DNA of 64,000 bases. It comes from Brevundimonas sp. Its GTDB lineage: Bacteria > Pseudomonadota > Alphaproteobacteria > Caulobacterales > Caulobacteraceae. Below are positions 43,260 to 52,302 of the stretch, piece after piece (position 1 is the stretch's first letter; the number at the start of each line of letters is the position of its first letter). The translations under genes and the position numbers were made by a program. The stretch covers positions 58,924 through 122,923 of the forward strand of contig NZ_JACVCG010000005.1 in NCBI RefSeq assembly GCF_016742135.1, read 5' to 3'. The notes under the pieces were generated by a model. The model did not search any database. It saw only the letters and a program-made list of their open reading frames with translations, and was not told where the DNA came from.

Positions 43260-44435
43260 CTACTCCCAGGTCGCCGGGTTGGGCGAATAGGCGTCCATGG
43301 CCTCCAGCAGGGTCCCGACCAGATGGCGCTCCTCTTCCGACAAGGCCGGATGCCAGATGTCGAAGATCAGGATGACCCGGTCCGAGGCGCTGTCGTTCAT
43401 CGCCTCATGCTCGATGGTGTCGTCAAACACCCAGGCCTCGCCCCGTTTCCAGTGCCGGGTCTCATTGCCGACCCGGAACCGGCAACCGTCCGGCACGATC
43501 AGCGGCACATGGCAGACCAGCCGCGTGTTCACATAGCCATGGTGCGGCGGGATACGTGCCCCCGCCTTCAGCTGTGAGAACATCACCTGCGGCGACCGTC
43601 CCCTGATCCGGCAGAGCGGGGCATCCTTCAGCGCCGCCATGGTCTGCGGGCAGCGCGTTGCATAGGCGGTCTCCTGCCCGTCCCGCCACAGGAAGCAGGC
43701 GCTCCAGTCCATGCTGTCGATCAGCAGGTCGCCAGGCGGTTTGGGCATGTTCGGCATGGTCTGGGCATAAGGCGCAAACGACTCATTCTCCTGCCCCAGC
43801 ACGCCGTTGAGTTCGCCCAGCATGGCCTCGGTCGCCGCCTCGACCCTGTCCATCCAGGGGAAGTCCTCGCGCCGATAGAACTGGGATGCGGGCAGCTCAG
43901 GGTAATAAAAGGCCTTGGGCTGGGGCATGTAGAGGGCCTTGCGACCCAGGGCGAGATCCAGCGCGTGCCGAAACCGAGGATGCGATCGTTCCTCGCTAAA
44001 TCCCGCGCCGCGTAACTCAGCCTGCAGGGTCTGCAGCATGTCTCCGGTCAGGCGCTGTCGCAGCGCTCGCGCCCTTTCCAGCCCCTCTCTGAGGTCGGCA
44101 TCCAGTGATGGCGCCGCGCCCTCCAGCAGCCGCATCAGGCCTCCGTAATAGGCATTGGCGTCGCGAAACTCGCCACGCCGACTCAGGATATCTCCCTTGA
44201 CACAGAGCGCCCTGGCCTCGCGCACATCCAGCGACAGGGCGCGGTCGGCCGCGACCTCCGCGCCAGATTCGTCCCCGGTCTTCAGCAGAGCCTGAGCTTC
44301 AAGGCCATATAGGGCCGGTCCCTCTCCACCCCGATCCATCAGGGCACGGACAGCATCAAGAGCCTCTTTCGAACGGCCCTCTGTCAGCGCGGCACGCGCG
44401 CTGGCGAGGGTGGCGGTCATATCATCTTGGGTCAT
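43260..44435 (-). CDS. TPR plus aspartyl/asparaginyl beta-hydroxylase-like protein
   Basis: ATG 44435 (MTQDDMTATLASARAALTEG) gives 391 residues; the ORF-track start 41 codons upstream would enter the leader shared with the hpf gene. The N-terminal ~120 residues are TPR-like (SKEALDAVRALMDRGGEGPALYGLEAQALLKTGDESGAE). The C-terminal domain is an AspH-type 2-oxoglutarate/Fe(II) oxygenase: GARIPPHHGYVNTRLVCHVPLIVPDGCRFRVG, then HWKRGEAWVFDDTIEHEAMND. The HHGYVN and EHEA histidines are the likely iron ligands and the NTRLVCH region the oxoglutarate site. Substrate unknown. Confidence 0.88.
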   Translation of the reverse strand: MTQDDMTATLASARAALTEGRSKEALDAVRALMDRGGEGPALYGLEAQALLKTGDESGAEVAADRALSLDVREARALCVKGDILSRRGEFRDANAYYGGLMRLLEGAAPSLDADLREGLERARALRQRLTGDMLQTLQAELRGAGFSEERSHPRFRHALDLALGRKALYMPQPKAFYYPELPASQFYRREDFPWMDRVEAATEAMLGELNGVLGQENESFAPYAQTMPNMPKPPGDLLIDSMDWSACFLWRDGQETAYATRCPQTMAALKDAPLCRIRGRSPQVMFSQLKAGARIPPHHGYVNTRLVCHVPLIVPDGCRFRVGNETRHWKRGEAWVFDDTIEHEAMNDSASDRVILIFDIWHPALSEEERHLVGTLLEAMDAYSPNPATWE

Positions 44436-44493
44436 GCCCCCGTGTCTAAAGCGCCCGGCGCCCCGTTCCAAGGCTGCGGCCAACCGCTTGCGC

Positions 44494-44808
44494 TCAATGC
44501 GTGGCCAGCTTCCCGAACGTTGTCTCAAGGCTGTTGACCATCTTCTTGAGCGCCCCACTCATGGCTTCCTCAAGCGTATTGCCGTGATCGGTGACGGTCA
44601 CGGGCGCCAGACCGGTGGGCCGGGCCTCGAGCACGCAACGCTTGTCGCCGGCGGTGTTGCGTGCCCCGTTCTCGTCGCCGAGGTGCATCTCGATCCGGGT
44701 CAGGCGCGATTCAAAGCGCGACAGGCGCTGGCGCACCTGGTCCTCGGCATGGCTGAGCAGGGCGGCGCGTCCGTCGACGTCGTTCGTGGTGTTGATCTGA
44801 ATCTGCAT
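44494..44808 (-). CDS. Short HPF/RaiA-type ribosome-associated protein
   Basis: The 104 residues match the N-terminal ribosome hibernation domain (MQIQINTTNDVDGRAALLSHAEDQVRQRLSRFESRLTRIEMHLGDENG, then KRCVLEARPTGLAPVTVTDHGNTLEEAMSGALKKMVNSLETTFGKL). It lacks the C-terminal dimerisation domain of long HPF. The family blocks ribosomal decoding sites during stasis. The residues KRCVLEARP and the helix AMSGALKKM fit, but the basic ribosome-binding surface is less strong than in E. coli HPF, so it may be a divergent paralogue. It sits just upstream of the AspH-like gene on the same strand. Confidence 0.85.
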   Translation of the reverse strand: MQIQINTTNDVDGRAALLSHAEDQVRQRLSRFESRLTRIEMHLGDENGARNTAGDKRCVLEARPTGLAPVTVTDHGNTLEEAMSGALKKMVNSLETTFGKLATH

Positions 44809-44850
44809 GGAATTCCCTGAATAATGGATGGGTCTGTAGGGCTGCGCGGC

Positions 44851-45048
44851 TCAGCGTACCTTGCGCGAGCGTTCAAGCACAGGCCGGTGGCCCTCGGCGT
44901 CCAGCGCGCCCATGGGGGTTCCACTGCCCTCACCCGGGTGCATCCCTTCGCCGGCGGTCCGGCCCGGATCGGGATGGGCGGGCGGTGCGGCTTCGGCCTT
45001 CAGCTTCATGGCCTTTTCGGCCTCGGCCTTCTGGGCGGCATCGGTCAT
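44851..45048 (-). CDS. Small hydrophilic protein of unknown function (65 aa)
   Basis: MTDAAQKAEAEKAMKLKAEAAPPAHPDPGRTAGEGMHPGEGSGTPMGALDAEGHRPVLERSRKVR shows low complexity, rich in Ala/Glu/Pro/Gly and likely disordered. AGGAGA (with ACC before ATG) precedes the start, a good ribosome site. It is upstream of the hpf gene on the same strand. Small disordered proteins like this are often stress-related in Alphaproteobacteria, but that is only a guess. It is supported by the ribosome site rather than by a known family. Confidence 0.5.
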   Translation of the reverse strand: MTDAAQKAEAEKAMKLKAEAAPPAHPDPGRTAGEGMHPGEGSGTPMGALDAEGHRPVLERSRKVR

Positions 45049-45103
45049 GGCGGGTCTCCTTGGTTAGCCTTCAGAAGGCACAACCCCCCAGCGGCCAGAC
45101 CGT

Positions 45104-45961
45104 TCACCAGACCATGCGGAGATGCAGCAGCGCCTCGACCTTTTCCCGCGTCGGCAGCGACGGCTGGGCCCCCGGCACGGTGGCCGCCAGGGCCCCGGCC
45201 GCACAGGCGAACCGCAGCGCCGCGTCCACCGCCTGACCTTCAAGAAGCGCCACGGTGATCGCCCCGACGAAGGCATCCCCCGCACCCGTGGCGTCGATCG
45301 CCTCCACCACAGGCGCGCCGACTTCGGCCACCACCGCGCCCCTCCGGTAGAGGCTGGCCCCCTCCGCGCCCCGGGTGATCACCACCTGCCCTCCACCCGA
45401 GTGAAGGGCGTCGCCATAGAAGGCCGCCTCGGTCTCATTGACCACGATCAGGTCACAGCGACGCAGCAGGGCCTCGGACACCGGCCGCGCCGGGGCCAGA
45501 TTGGCGCAGACGAACCCCGTGGCCCGCCCGACCGCCGCCTCGACCGTCTCGACCGGCAGTTCCAGCTGCACGATCAGCGGGTCCTCGATCCGGGCCGGCA
45601 GATGCTCGGGGCGCACCTGATCATTGGCGCCCGAGGCCACCACGATCTGGTTCTCGCCACTGGGGTCCACCGCGATCAGCGCCACCCCGGTCGGCGTCCC
45701 TTCTGCGCTGCCGACGCCCTTCAGGTCGACCCTCGCCTCTTCCAGCAGGACCAAGGCCTCATCCGACAAGGGGCCTTCGCCTACCGCCCCGATCAGGGCG
45801 ACTTCGGCGCCCAGACGCCGCGCGGCCAGCGCCTGATTGGCCCCCTTGCCGCCGGGATGCCGCGCCAGCACAGCCCCCGTCACCGTCTCGCCCGCGCGCG
45901 GCAGGGACGGCGCCGTCGCCACCATGTCGACATTGATCGACCCGACCACGACGATCCTCAT
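45104..45961 (-). CDS. rbsK: Ribokinase (PfkB family)
   Basis: This 285-residue sugar kinase phosphorylates ribose at the 5-hydroxyl. Signature parts are MRIVVVGSINVDMVATAPSLPRAGETVTG and HPGGKGANQALAARRLGAEVALIGAVGEG at the N-terminus. The C-terminal PfkB motif DATGAGDAFVGAITVALLEGQ (~235) holds the catalytic Asp. VVNETEAAFYG is the usual motif before the ATP site. It overlaps the upstream nucleoside hydrolase by 4 nt, so hydrolase-released ribose would be captured directly. Confidence 0.93.
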   Translation of the reverse strand: MRIVVVGSINVDMVATAPSLPRAGETVTGAVLARHPGGKGANQALAARRLGAEVALIGAVGEGPLSDEALVLLEEARVDLKGVGSAEGTPTGVALIAVDPSGENQIVVASGANDQVRPEHLPARIEDPLIVQLELPVETVEAAVGRATGFVCANLAPARPVSEALLRRCDLIVVNETEAAFYGDALHSGGGQVVITRGAEGASLYRRGAVVAEVGAPVVEAIDATGAGDAFVGAITVALLEGQAVDAALRFACAAGALAATVPGAQPSLPTREKVEALLHLRMVW

Positions 45962-46890
45962 CGCACCGCCTCCGCCAGCAAGGCGAACACCCCGTCCGCA
46001 TCCACCCTGTCCGCCCAGCGGTGCCGCAGCGGCCCGGCCACGCCGTCACGGAACTCGACCGCCGTATGGCCCCGGGTCAGGTCACTCATCGTCTCGACCG
46101 CGATATGGCAGGGCCTGAGGGTGAACAGCTCCGGCCGGATCATCCAGGCCACGGGGCACAGGTCATGGATCGGCGGCGCCTCCCAGCCGACGGTCTCGCG
46201 CTCGACCCGTTGCGAGAACCGCATCATGGAGGCGGCTGCCCGGGCTGGCTCAGTGCCCAGCGCCTCAAGCGCCACGATCCGACCCTCGGTCGCCCGCACC
46301 TGATGGGTGACATCCAGCCCGAACAGGACGACGTCGCAGGCGCTGGCCAGCACCTCGGCCGCCGCTTCCGGATCGGCCCAGATGTTGAACTCGGCCGAGG
46401 CCGTGATGTTGCCGCCCTCGGACCGCGCGCCGCCCATGACCGCGACCGGTCCCAGCCGTTCTGCCAGTCCGGGCTCGGCCCGGAGCGCCTGGGCCAGATT
46501 GGTCAGCGGACCCAGCACCGCCAGCGACACGGTCTTCTCCGGCCGGGCCATGACGGTCTCGATGATGGCCTCGACCGCTCCGTCCGGCGCACAGCCGACT
46601 GCGGGCTCGAACGGCGCCATGTCGCCCAGCCCCTCGGCCCCGTGAAACTCGCCGGCCCCCATGGGGTCGCGCCGCAGGGGTCGTTCGGCACCCGTGAACA
46701 CCGGCACATCCTCGCGACCGGCGATCTGGCGCAGGATGCGGGCATTCCGCGCGGTCTTTGCGACAGGCACATTGCCGCCAACCGTGGTGATGGCCAGCAG
46801 GTCGAGCGTGGGCGTTCCGAACGCGGTCAGCAGCGCCACGGCATCGTCCACGCCGGGATCGCAATCGATGATCAGGGGGGTCGGGGTCAT
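45958..46890 (-). CDS. Inosine-uridine-type nucleoside hydrolase
   Basis: This 310-residue N-ribohydrolase splits nucleosides into base and ribose. ATG 46890 (MTPTPLIIDCDPGVDDAVALLTAFG) carries the family's DxDxGxDD calcium-binding motif at the very N-terminus. Further conserved parts are LLAITTVGGNVPVAKTARNAR, VFTGAERPL, FHGAEGLGD, GPLTNLAQAL, VMGGARSEGGNITASAEFNIWADPEAAAEVL, and a C-terminal HDLCPVAWMI. Substrate preference (purine or pyrimidine) cannot be read. The start lies 4 nt after the racemase stop. It forms an operon with rbsK. Confidence 0.93.
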   Translation of the reverse strand: MTPTPLIIDCDPGVDDAVALLTAFGTPTLDLLAITTVGGNVPVAKTARNARILRQIAGREDVPVFTGAERPLRRDPMGAGEFHGAEGLGDMAPFEPAVGCAPDGAVEAIIETVMARPEKTVSLAVLGPLTNLAQALRAEPGLAERLGPVAVMGGARSEGGNITASAEFNIWADPEAAAEVLASACDVVLFGLDVTHQVRATEGRIVALEALGTEPARAAASMMRFSQRVERETVGWEAPPIHDLCPVAWMIRPELFTLRPCHIAVETMSDLTRGHTAVEFRDGVAGPLRHRWADRVDADGVFALLAEAVR

Positions 46891-46894
46891 TCGT

Positions 46895-47590
46895 CTACCC
46901 CTGCCGCGCGTCGCCCGCGGTTGCAATCTCTTCCCGGCAGATCCGGACACAGGCCGCCGCCAGCACCTCGGCCGAGTCCACCAGCGGCACCGCCACGTCA
47001 TCGGCCCCGATCAGCAGGGGAACCTCGGTGCAGCCGCCGATCACGATCTCCGCGCCGGCCTCGACCAGACCGGCGGCCAGATCCCGCATCAGGGCTTGCG
47101 GAGCCGGGCCGACATCGCCCGCCTTGACCTGAAACACCGCCTTCAGAAAAGCCCGCTGCCGGCGAGCGTCCAGCCGCAAGGGCTCCACGCCCAGGGCCTG
47201 CAGCGCCGCCGCATACAGGGCATCGCCACCCGGGGTGGCCAGCACGCCGATCCGCCTTGCTCCGCCGCGCGCCGCCTCGGCGGCCGTTTCGGCCACCATG
47301 TCGATGAAGGGCAGGCCGCTGGCCCGGATGGCTCCGGCGTGAGCATGGGCGGTGTTGCACGGCATGGCCAGGACGTCCGCTCCCATGTCGCGCAGGCGGA
47401 CGGCCATCTCGCCCAGCACCCGTTTCGCGTCCGGCTCATGGCGGTGGCGGTTGGGCACCTGCGGGTTCATGTCCATCAGCACGCGGATGTGATCCTCGTC
47501 GCAGGTTGCGGGCGTCAGGGCCTGCAGCCGCGCCAGGAAGGCGAGCGTCGCCGCCGGTCCCATCCCGCCCAGAACGCCCAGCACCTTCAT
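46895..47590 (-). CDS. Aspartate/glutamate racemase family protein
   Basis: ATG 47590 ([22 protein letters not shown]) gives 231 residues; the ORF-track start nine codons earlier lacks conservation. The two catalytic cysteines are in [13 protein letters not shown] and [13 protein letters not shown], as in PLP-independent aspartate racemases. [10 protein letters not shown] is the substrate-side segment of this family. It sits upstream of nucleoside hydrolase and ribokinase on the same strand. A link to nucleoside use is not obvious, so the amino acid could serve a separate role. Confidence 0.9.
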   Translation of the reverse strand: MKVLGVLGGMGPAATLAFLARLQALTPATCDEDHIRVLMDMNPQVPNRHRHEPDAKRVLGEMAVRLRDMGADVLAMPCNTAHAHAGAIRASGLPFIDMVAETAAEAARGGARRIGVLATPGGDALYAAALQALGVEPLRLDARRQRAFLKAVFQVKAGDVGPAPQALMRDLAAGLVEAGAEIVIGGCTEVPLLIGADDVAVPLVDSAEVLAAACVRICREEIATAGDARQG

Positions 47591-47663
47591 CCGCCGCTCC
47601 CGCCCGTCGCTTGCCAAATCGCGCCAGCCTCCCCCTTATGCCTTGGGAAGGAGGGAGATGACC

Positions 47664-48038
47664 ATGACGAACAAGGACGCGACCCCCGGCCACCGGGTCT
47701 ATCGGATGAGCTTCGCCAGCGTCTATCCGCATTACGTCGCCAAGGCGGAAAAGAAGGGACGCAGCAAGGCCGAGGTCGACCAGATCATCCGCTGGCTGAC
47801 CGGCTATGACCAGGCGGGTCTGGAGGCTGAGATCGCGGCGAAGACCGACTTCGAGACCTTCGTCGCCCTGGCCCCCGCCCTGAACCCGGCCCGCGAGAGC
47901 ATCACCGGCGTGATCTGCGGCATCCGCGTGGAAGAGGTCGCCGAGCCCCTGATGCGCGAGATCCGCTACCTCGACAAACTCATCGACGAACTGGCCCGGG
48001 GCAAGGCGATGGAAAAGATCCTGCGGGGATCGGTCTAG
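47664..48038 (+). CDS. DUF2200 domain protein
   Basis: This 124-residue cytosolic protein has the family core [48 protein letters not shown] and the C-terminal [54 protein letters not shown] (47649-47654) stands nine bases before ATG 47664, which favours this start over ATG 47658. DUF2200 has no known function. It is convergent with the D-cysteine desulfhydrase gene, 6 nt away. Confidence 0.9.
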   Translation: MTNKDATPGHRVYRMSFASVYPHYVAKAEKKGRSKAEVDQIIRWLTGYDQAGLEAEIAAKTDFETFVALAPALNPARESITGVICGIRVEEVAEPLMREIRYLDKLIDELARGKAMEKILRGSV

Positions 48039-48044
48039 CCGCGC

Positions 48045-49052
48045 CTACAGCCCCGCGCCCACCACGCTCTCGTAGCCGAACAGGCCCTGGGCCCCGCCGG
48101 TGTGCAGAAAGACCACGGTGTCGCCGGTCTCGAACACGCCCTTGCGGCACAGATCAATCAGCCCCTTCATCGCCTTGCCCGAATAGACCGGGTCCAGCAG
48201 CAGACCTTCGGTCCGGGCCGCCAGCTTGAGCGCGTCGATCACCCCCTGATCGACCAGACCATAGCCCTCGCCGACGTAATCGCAGTTGGCGTGGATGCAT
48301 TCGCGGTGGACGATGCCGTCGCGGTCGAACTGCCGGGCGGTGGCGCAGGCCAGGTTGAAGACCATTTCTTCCTGACGGTCCCGTGGGGCGCGCACGCCGA
48401 TACCGAACAGGCGGACCTCCCAGTGCAGGTTCATGAGGGCGAGGCCCGCCGCCAGACCCGCCTGGGTCCCGGCACTGCCGGTGGCAGTGACGATGGCATC
48501 GAGCTTGAGATCCAGCTCATCGGCCTGGACGACGATCTCGCGGGCGCAGTCGACATAGCCGAGCGCGCCGATCGGATTGGAGCCCCCACCCGGGATCACA
48601 TAGGGGCGACCGCCGGCGGCCCTGGCCCGCTGGGCCTCGATCTCCAGCTCGGCCGGCATGAGGGTGCCGCCCGGCACGAAACGCACCTCGGCGCCCAGCA
48701 GACGGTCCAGCAGCACATTGCCGTTGGCCAGATAGTCGTGGGCCTTCGAGCCGGTGCGCTCTTCAAGGATGATGCGACATCCCATGCCGTGGGCAGCAGC
48801 GGCGGCGGCCGTCTGGCGCACATGGTTCGACTGGACCGCGCCCTGGGTCACCAGGGTGTCGGCCCCCTGCGCCATGGCGTCGCCCAGCAGGAACTCCAGC
48901 TTGCGGGTCTTGTTGCCGCCGCCCGCCAGCCCGGTGCAGTCATCCCGCTTGATCCACAGGTCGATACCCAGTTCCTCTGACAGGCGTGGCAGAGGCTCCA
49001 GTGGCGTCGGCAGATGCGCCAGGCGCACACGGGGAAAGCGGGCCAGATGCAT
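48045..49052 (-). CDS. D-cysteine desulfhydrase / ACC deaminase family (PLP-dependent)
   Basis: This 335-residue fold-type II PLP enzyme has the PLP lysine in [19 protein letters not shown] and the substrate-side [20 protein letters not shown]. The phosphate-binding loop is [11 protein letters not shown], and the C-terminal part reads [13 protein letters not shown] and [14 protein letters not shown]. The family includes D-cysteine desulfhydrase and 1-aminocyclopropane-1-carboxylate deaminase. The sequence looks nearer the desulfhydrase (DcyD) type, but I cannot separate the two activities with certainty. It starts 27 nt after the algH stop on the same strand. Confidence 0.88.
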   Translation of the reverse strand: MHLARFPRVRLAHLPTPLEPLPRLSEELGIDLWIKRDDCTGLAGGGNKTRKLEFLLGDAMAQGADTLVTQGAVQSNHVRQTAAAAAAHGMGCRIILEERTGSKAHDYLANGNVLLDRLLGAEVRFVPGGTLMPAELEIEAQRARAAGGRPYVIPGGGSNPIGALGYVDCAREIVVQADELDLKLDAIVTATGSAGTQAGLAAGLALMNLHWEVRLFGIGVRAPRDRQEEMVFNLACATARQFDRDGIVHRECIHANCDYVGEGYGLVDQGVIDALKLAARTEGLLLDPVYSGKAMKGLIDLCRKGVFETGDTVVFLHTGGAQGLFGYESVVGAGL

Positions 49053-49079
49053 GCAGGAAACTCCGCAGAGGGTCAGGGC

Positions 49080-49649
49080 TCAGGCGCGACCACCCGTGCC
49101 GGACAGACGGGCGGCATCGACGCCCAGACCGGCCAGGGCGCGCGTCCATTTGGTCTCGTGGTCGTCGTCGAACACCATTTCGGTATCGGCCTCGGCGGTC
49201 AGCCAGATGTTTTCCGTCAGCTCGGCCTCCAACTGACCCTCGTCCCAGCCGGCGTAGCCCAGCATCAGGCGCGAGCGACGCGGGCCCGAGACCGGGTCCG
49301 ACATGGCCAGCAGCACATCGCGCGTCCCGGTCAGGGCCAGGCCGTCGCCGAATGCCAGACTGGTGCCGTCCGAAATCCAGTCATCCGTATGAAGCACGAA
49401 GCCGCGCTCCCGCTCGACCGGCCCGCCGGCCAGCACGGGGGCTTCATAGCCTTCGGCCGGGGGCGGCAGGTCCAGCTTTTCCAGAACGGTCGACAGGTCG
49501 ACGCCGACCAGGGGCTGGTCGATGCGCACGCCCATGGCGTGATCCGGACCGTGGGCGCAGACCAGGATCACCGCTTGACGAAAGCGCTCGTCATCAATGC
49601 CGGGCATGGCGATCAGCAGGCGACCGGCGAGGGAGGAGAAGCCGTCCAT
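49080..49649 (-). CDS. YqgE/AlgH family protein
   Basis: ATG 49649 gives MDGFSSLAGRLLIAMPGIDDERFRQAVILVCAHGPDHAMGVRIDQPL, the normal N-terminus of the family; the long ORF-track start reads back through the divergent peroxiredoxin gene. Other family marks are LAGGPVERERGFVLHTDDW, LTGTRDVLLAM and RLMLGYAGWDEGQLEAELTENIWL. It has 189 residues, a usual length. The biochemical role of YqgE/AlgH remains uncertain despite the alginate-regulator name. It diverges from the peroxiredoxin gene at 49794. Confidence 0.95.
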   Translation of the reverse strand: MDGFSSLAGRLLIAMPGIDDERFRQAVILVCAHGPDHAMGVRIDQPLVGVDLSTVLEKLDLPPPAEGYEAPVLAGGPVERERGFVLHTDDWISDGTSLAFGDGLALTGTRDVLLAMSDPVSGPRRSRLMLGYAGWDEGQLEAELTENIWLTAEADTEMVFDDDHETKWTRALAGLGVDAARLSGTGGRA

Positions 49650-49793
49650 CCCCTGATCATCGGACCTGTCCCCGCCGGACGCAAGGACACAGTTTCGTGC
49701 ACCCCTACCCGATGAACCCTTGGCCCGGACCGGTCGCGTGTCTATCTGGTCGGGAACGGCCCGACCGGCCCAACCCCCAGCGGAGACTTTCCC

Positions 49794-50276
49794 ATGACGA
49801 TCAACATCGGTGACCGCCTGCCTGAAGCCACCCTGATGAAGGCCACCTCCGAGGGGCCGAAGCCGGTCAATGTTTCGGAAATCTTCAACGGCAAGACCGT
49901 GGCCCTGTTCGCCGTGCCGGGGGCCTTCACCCCGACCTGTTCGGCGCGTCACCTGCCGGGCTTCGCCGAGAACCTCGAGACGCTGAAATCGAAGGGCGTG
50001 GACACCGTCGCCTGCGTTTCGGTCAACGACGCCTTCGTCATGGGGGCCTGGGCCCAGTCGCAGGAAGGGGCCGACAGGATCCTCATGCTGGCCGACGGCA
50101 ATGGCGAGTTCACCCGTGCAGTGGGTCTGACCCTGGACGCCAAGGGCTTTGGCATGGGCGAGCGCTCGCAGCGCTACTCCATGCTGGTCAGGGACGGCGT
50201 GGTCGAGCAGCTCAACATCGAGCAGGGCGGCGAGTTCAAGGTGTCGTCCGCCGAACACCTGCTGGGCCAGCTTTAG
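49794..50276 (+). CDS. Peroxiredoxin, Prx5 type
   Basis: This 160-residue thiol peroxidase reduces hydrogen peroxide and alkyl hydroperoxides. The peroxidatic Cys is in PGAFTPTCSARHLPGF (~48-49), the PxxxTxxC motif. The Prx5-type features are SEIFNGKTVALFAVPGAFTPTCS, VSVNDAFVMGAWAQ and a C-terminal end DGVVEQLNIEQGGEFKVSSAEHLL. Only one Cys is near the active site and VDTVACVS holds a second; the resolving partner is probably glutathione or glutaredoxin. It overlaps the convergent kinase gene by 4 nt. Confidence 0.95.
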   Translation: MTINIGDRLPEATLMKATSEGPKPVNVSEIFNGKTVALFAVPGAFTPTCSARHLPGFAENLETLKSKGVDTVACVSVNDAFVMGAWAQSQEGADRILMLADGNGEFTRAVGLTLDAKGFGMGERSQRYSMLVRDGVVEQLNIEQGGEFKVSSAEHLLGQL

Positions 50277-52243
50277 GCCACCGCCTCCAGCCGGTCCGGG
50301 GCCGGGCTCTGGCCCGAGCCCTGGATCGTCTCGCCGTTCATGACGTGATTGACCGCGCCCAGCAGGGTCGCCGGCGTGATCGGCTTGGGCACGAAATAGG
50401 TCATGCCGGCATCGGCACAGGCGGTGATATCGTCAGGGCTGGTATCGGCGGTCACGGCGATGACCGGCACCCGGGCGTTGGCATTGTCCGAGGCGCGCAG
50501 ACGGCGTGTGGTCTCGCGGCCGTCCAGCTCGGGCATGCGAACGTCCATGAAGATCAAATCGAACGTCTGGGCATCGCAGGCCTTCAGCGCCGCCATGCCG
50601 TCGGCCGCCGTCGTGACCTCGCAACCCAGCGGCTGCAGGATCAACTGTATGGCGCGACGGTTGATGTCATGGTCGTCAACCACCAGCACCCGCATGGGGG
50701 CGTCGTCGTCGGCCCCTTCGTCCACGGAGTCGACCGGCTCAGGGTCCGGCACGGGCGCGGGCTCGGGAGCCACTTCAGATAGGGGTGACGGCCCGGCCGG
50801 AGCGTCCTCGCGGGACGTTTCGGCCACCGGAGCCGACGCGGGCAAGCCCCCGAGGGCGCGGGCCACCACCTCGCGACCGGCACGGTCCAGCGTCGGCAGG
50901 TCCTGACTGTCCGAAAGGGCGCGTGGGAAGCTGATGGCGACGGTGAAGCTGGAGCCGGTGCCCGGATGACTGCGCGCGGTCAGGCGCCCGCCCATCAATT
51001 CCGTCAGGTGGCGACTGATCGCCAGCCCCAGTCCCGTGCCGCCATGGCGCGCGCTGACCCCCTCGGCGGTCTGGTCAAAGGGCTGGAACAGACGGGTGAT
51101 CTGGGCCGACGTCATGCCCGGCCCGGTGTCCCTGACCTCGATCAGCATGGCGTGGCCGGACGGTTCTTCGTCCCACACGGTGAGCTTCAGGGTAATGCTG
51201 CCGCTGTCCGTGAACTTCACCGCATTCGAGATCAGATTGTTCAGCACCTGGCGCAGGCGCATGGCGTCGCCGCGTACCCGCGCCGGGACGTGGGCCGAGC
51301 CCTCGATCCGCAGCTTCAGCCCCTTCGACGCGATTGGCCCCTGCCACAGCCGCGCCGTCTGAGCGATCAGGGACCGCAGGTTGAAGTCATTGACCTCTAC
51401 GGTCATGCCTCCCGCCTCGATCTTGGCGTGGTCCAGCAGGTCATCCAGCAGGGACTTCATCATGAGCCCCGCATCGGTGATCAGCTGGGCCTGGTTGCGG
51501 GCCGTCCAGTCGCCGGCGCCTTCCTGCAGAACTCCGGCCCCGGCCAGGATGGCGCTGATCGGTGTGCGAAGATCATGCCCGACCGCCGCCAGAAAGGCCT
51601 GGCGGCTTTCCATGACGCGCTCCGCCTCGACCCTACGGCGTTCGGCGTCGAGCCGGGCGGCCGCCTCGGCCTTTCGCGACGTTTCCATGCGAAGCCAGGT
51701 GCTCAGGCAGTAGGCCATGAAGACCGTGATGGCGATGGCGACCGCCGTGGCGAAGGCCGCCGAGGCACCGAATATCACCATGAAGACCGGGGTCGCCGCC
51801 AGATACAGGAACTGCGGCGTAATGCTGAGCGCCAGGACCGTCCGCGACCGGGGCGCGTTGACCACGGCATAGATGGCCCCCGAAGACAGCAGGATGGCGG
51901 CACAGACCCCGCCCATCGGCCCGCCGACCAGCCACAGGGGCACCGACAGGCTGCCGAAATAGGCCGCGTTCAGCACCAGCATGGCGGATGCGGCAGAGAA
52001 CCGCAGGGGGCCGAACGATTCCGTGCGCCCCCCGTTAACCGGCCCGAAGACCCACAGGTCCAGCACCTGGACAAGAAAATAGCCCGCCACCCACAGGGCC
52101 GAAAAATCCCAGCCCAGAATCGGACTGAAGACCAGGGCGCTGGCCGCGCCCATGCCCAGCCGTTGCAGCAACGCCTTGCGACGCTGCCGGACCGCTTCGA
52201 CCCAGCCTGACGACAAGTCGGCCGTTGTCATGGACATGCGCAT
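50273..52243 (-). CDS. Hybrid sensor histidine kinase with C-terminal receiver
   Basis: This 656-residue protein has six or so N-terminal membrane helices (~33-180) without a sensory loop of note. A coiled region (190-215) leads to the HisKA domain with phosphorylated His223 in AVGHDLRTPISAI. The ATPase domain (N box NNLISNAVKF ~335, G boxes DTGPGM ~372 and GGTGLGL ~401) follows. A Pro-rich linker (~465-510) leads to the receiver domain with phospho-acceptor Asp567 in LIFMDVRMPELDG and Lys in FVPKPI. Starts at Met3 and Met5 codons are also possible. The signal and the downstream partner are unknown. It follows pyrD by 60 nt. Confidence 0.93.
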   Translation of the reverse strand: MRMSMTTADLSSGWVEAVRQRRKALLQRLGMGAASALVFSPILGWDFSALWVAGYFLVQVLDLWVFGPVNGGRTESFGPLRFSAASAMLVLNAAYFGSLSVPLWLVGGPMGGVCAAILLSSGAIYAVVNAPRSRTVLALSITPQFLYLAATPVFMVIFGASAAFATAVAIAITVFMAYCLSTWLRMETSRKAEAAARLDAERRRVEAERVMESRQAFLAAVGHDLRTPISAILAGAGVLQEGAGDWTARNQAQLITDAGLMMKSLLDDLLDHAKIEAGGMTVEVNDFNLRSLIAQTARLWQGPIASKGLKLRIEGSAHVPARVRGDAMRLRQVLNNLISNAVKFTDSGSITLKLTVWDEEPSGHAMLIEVRDTGPGMTSAQITRLFQPFDQTAEGVSARHGGTGLGLAISRHLTELMGGRLTARSHPGTGSSFTVAISFPRALSDSQDLPTLDRAGREVVARALGGLPASAPVAETSREDAPAGPSPLSEVAPEPAPVPDPEPVDSVDEGADDDAPMRVLVVDDHDINRRAIQLILQPLGCEVTTAADGMAALKACDAQTFDLIFMDVRMPELDGRETTRRLRASDNANARVPVIAVTADTSPDDITACADAGMTYFVPKPITPATLLGAVNHVMNGETIQGSGQSPAPDRLEAVA

Positions 52244-52302
52244 CCCCGTGAGCGGGCTTCAAGCCCTTTCCGCCATAGTGACGGGGCAGCCCTAACGCTC
52301 CG

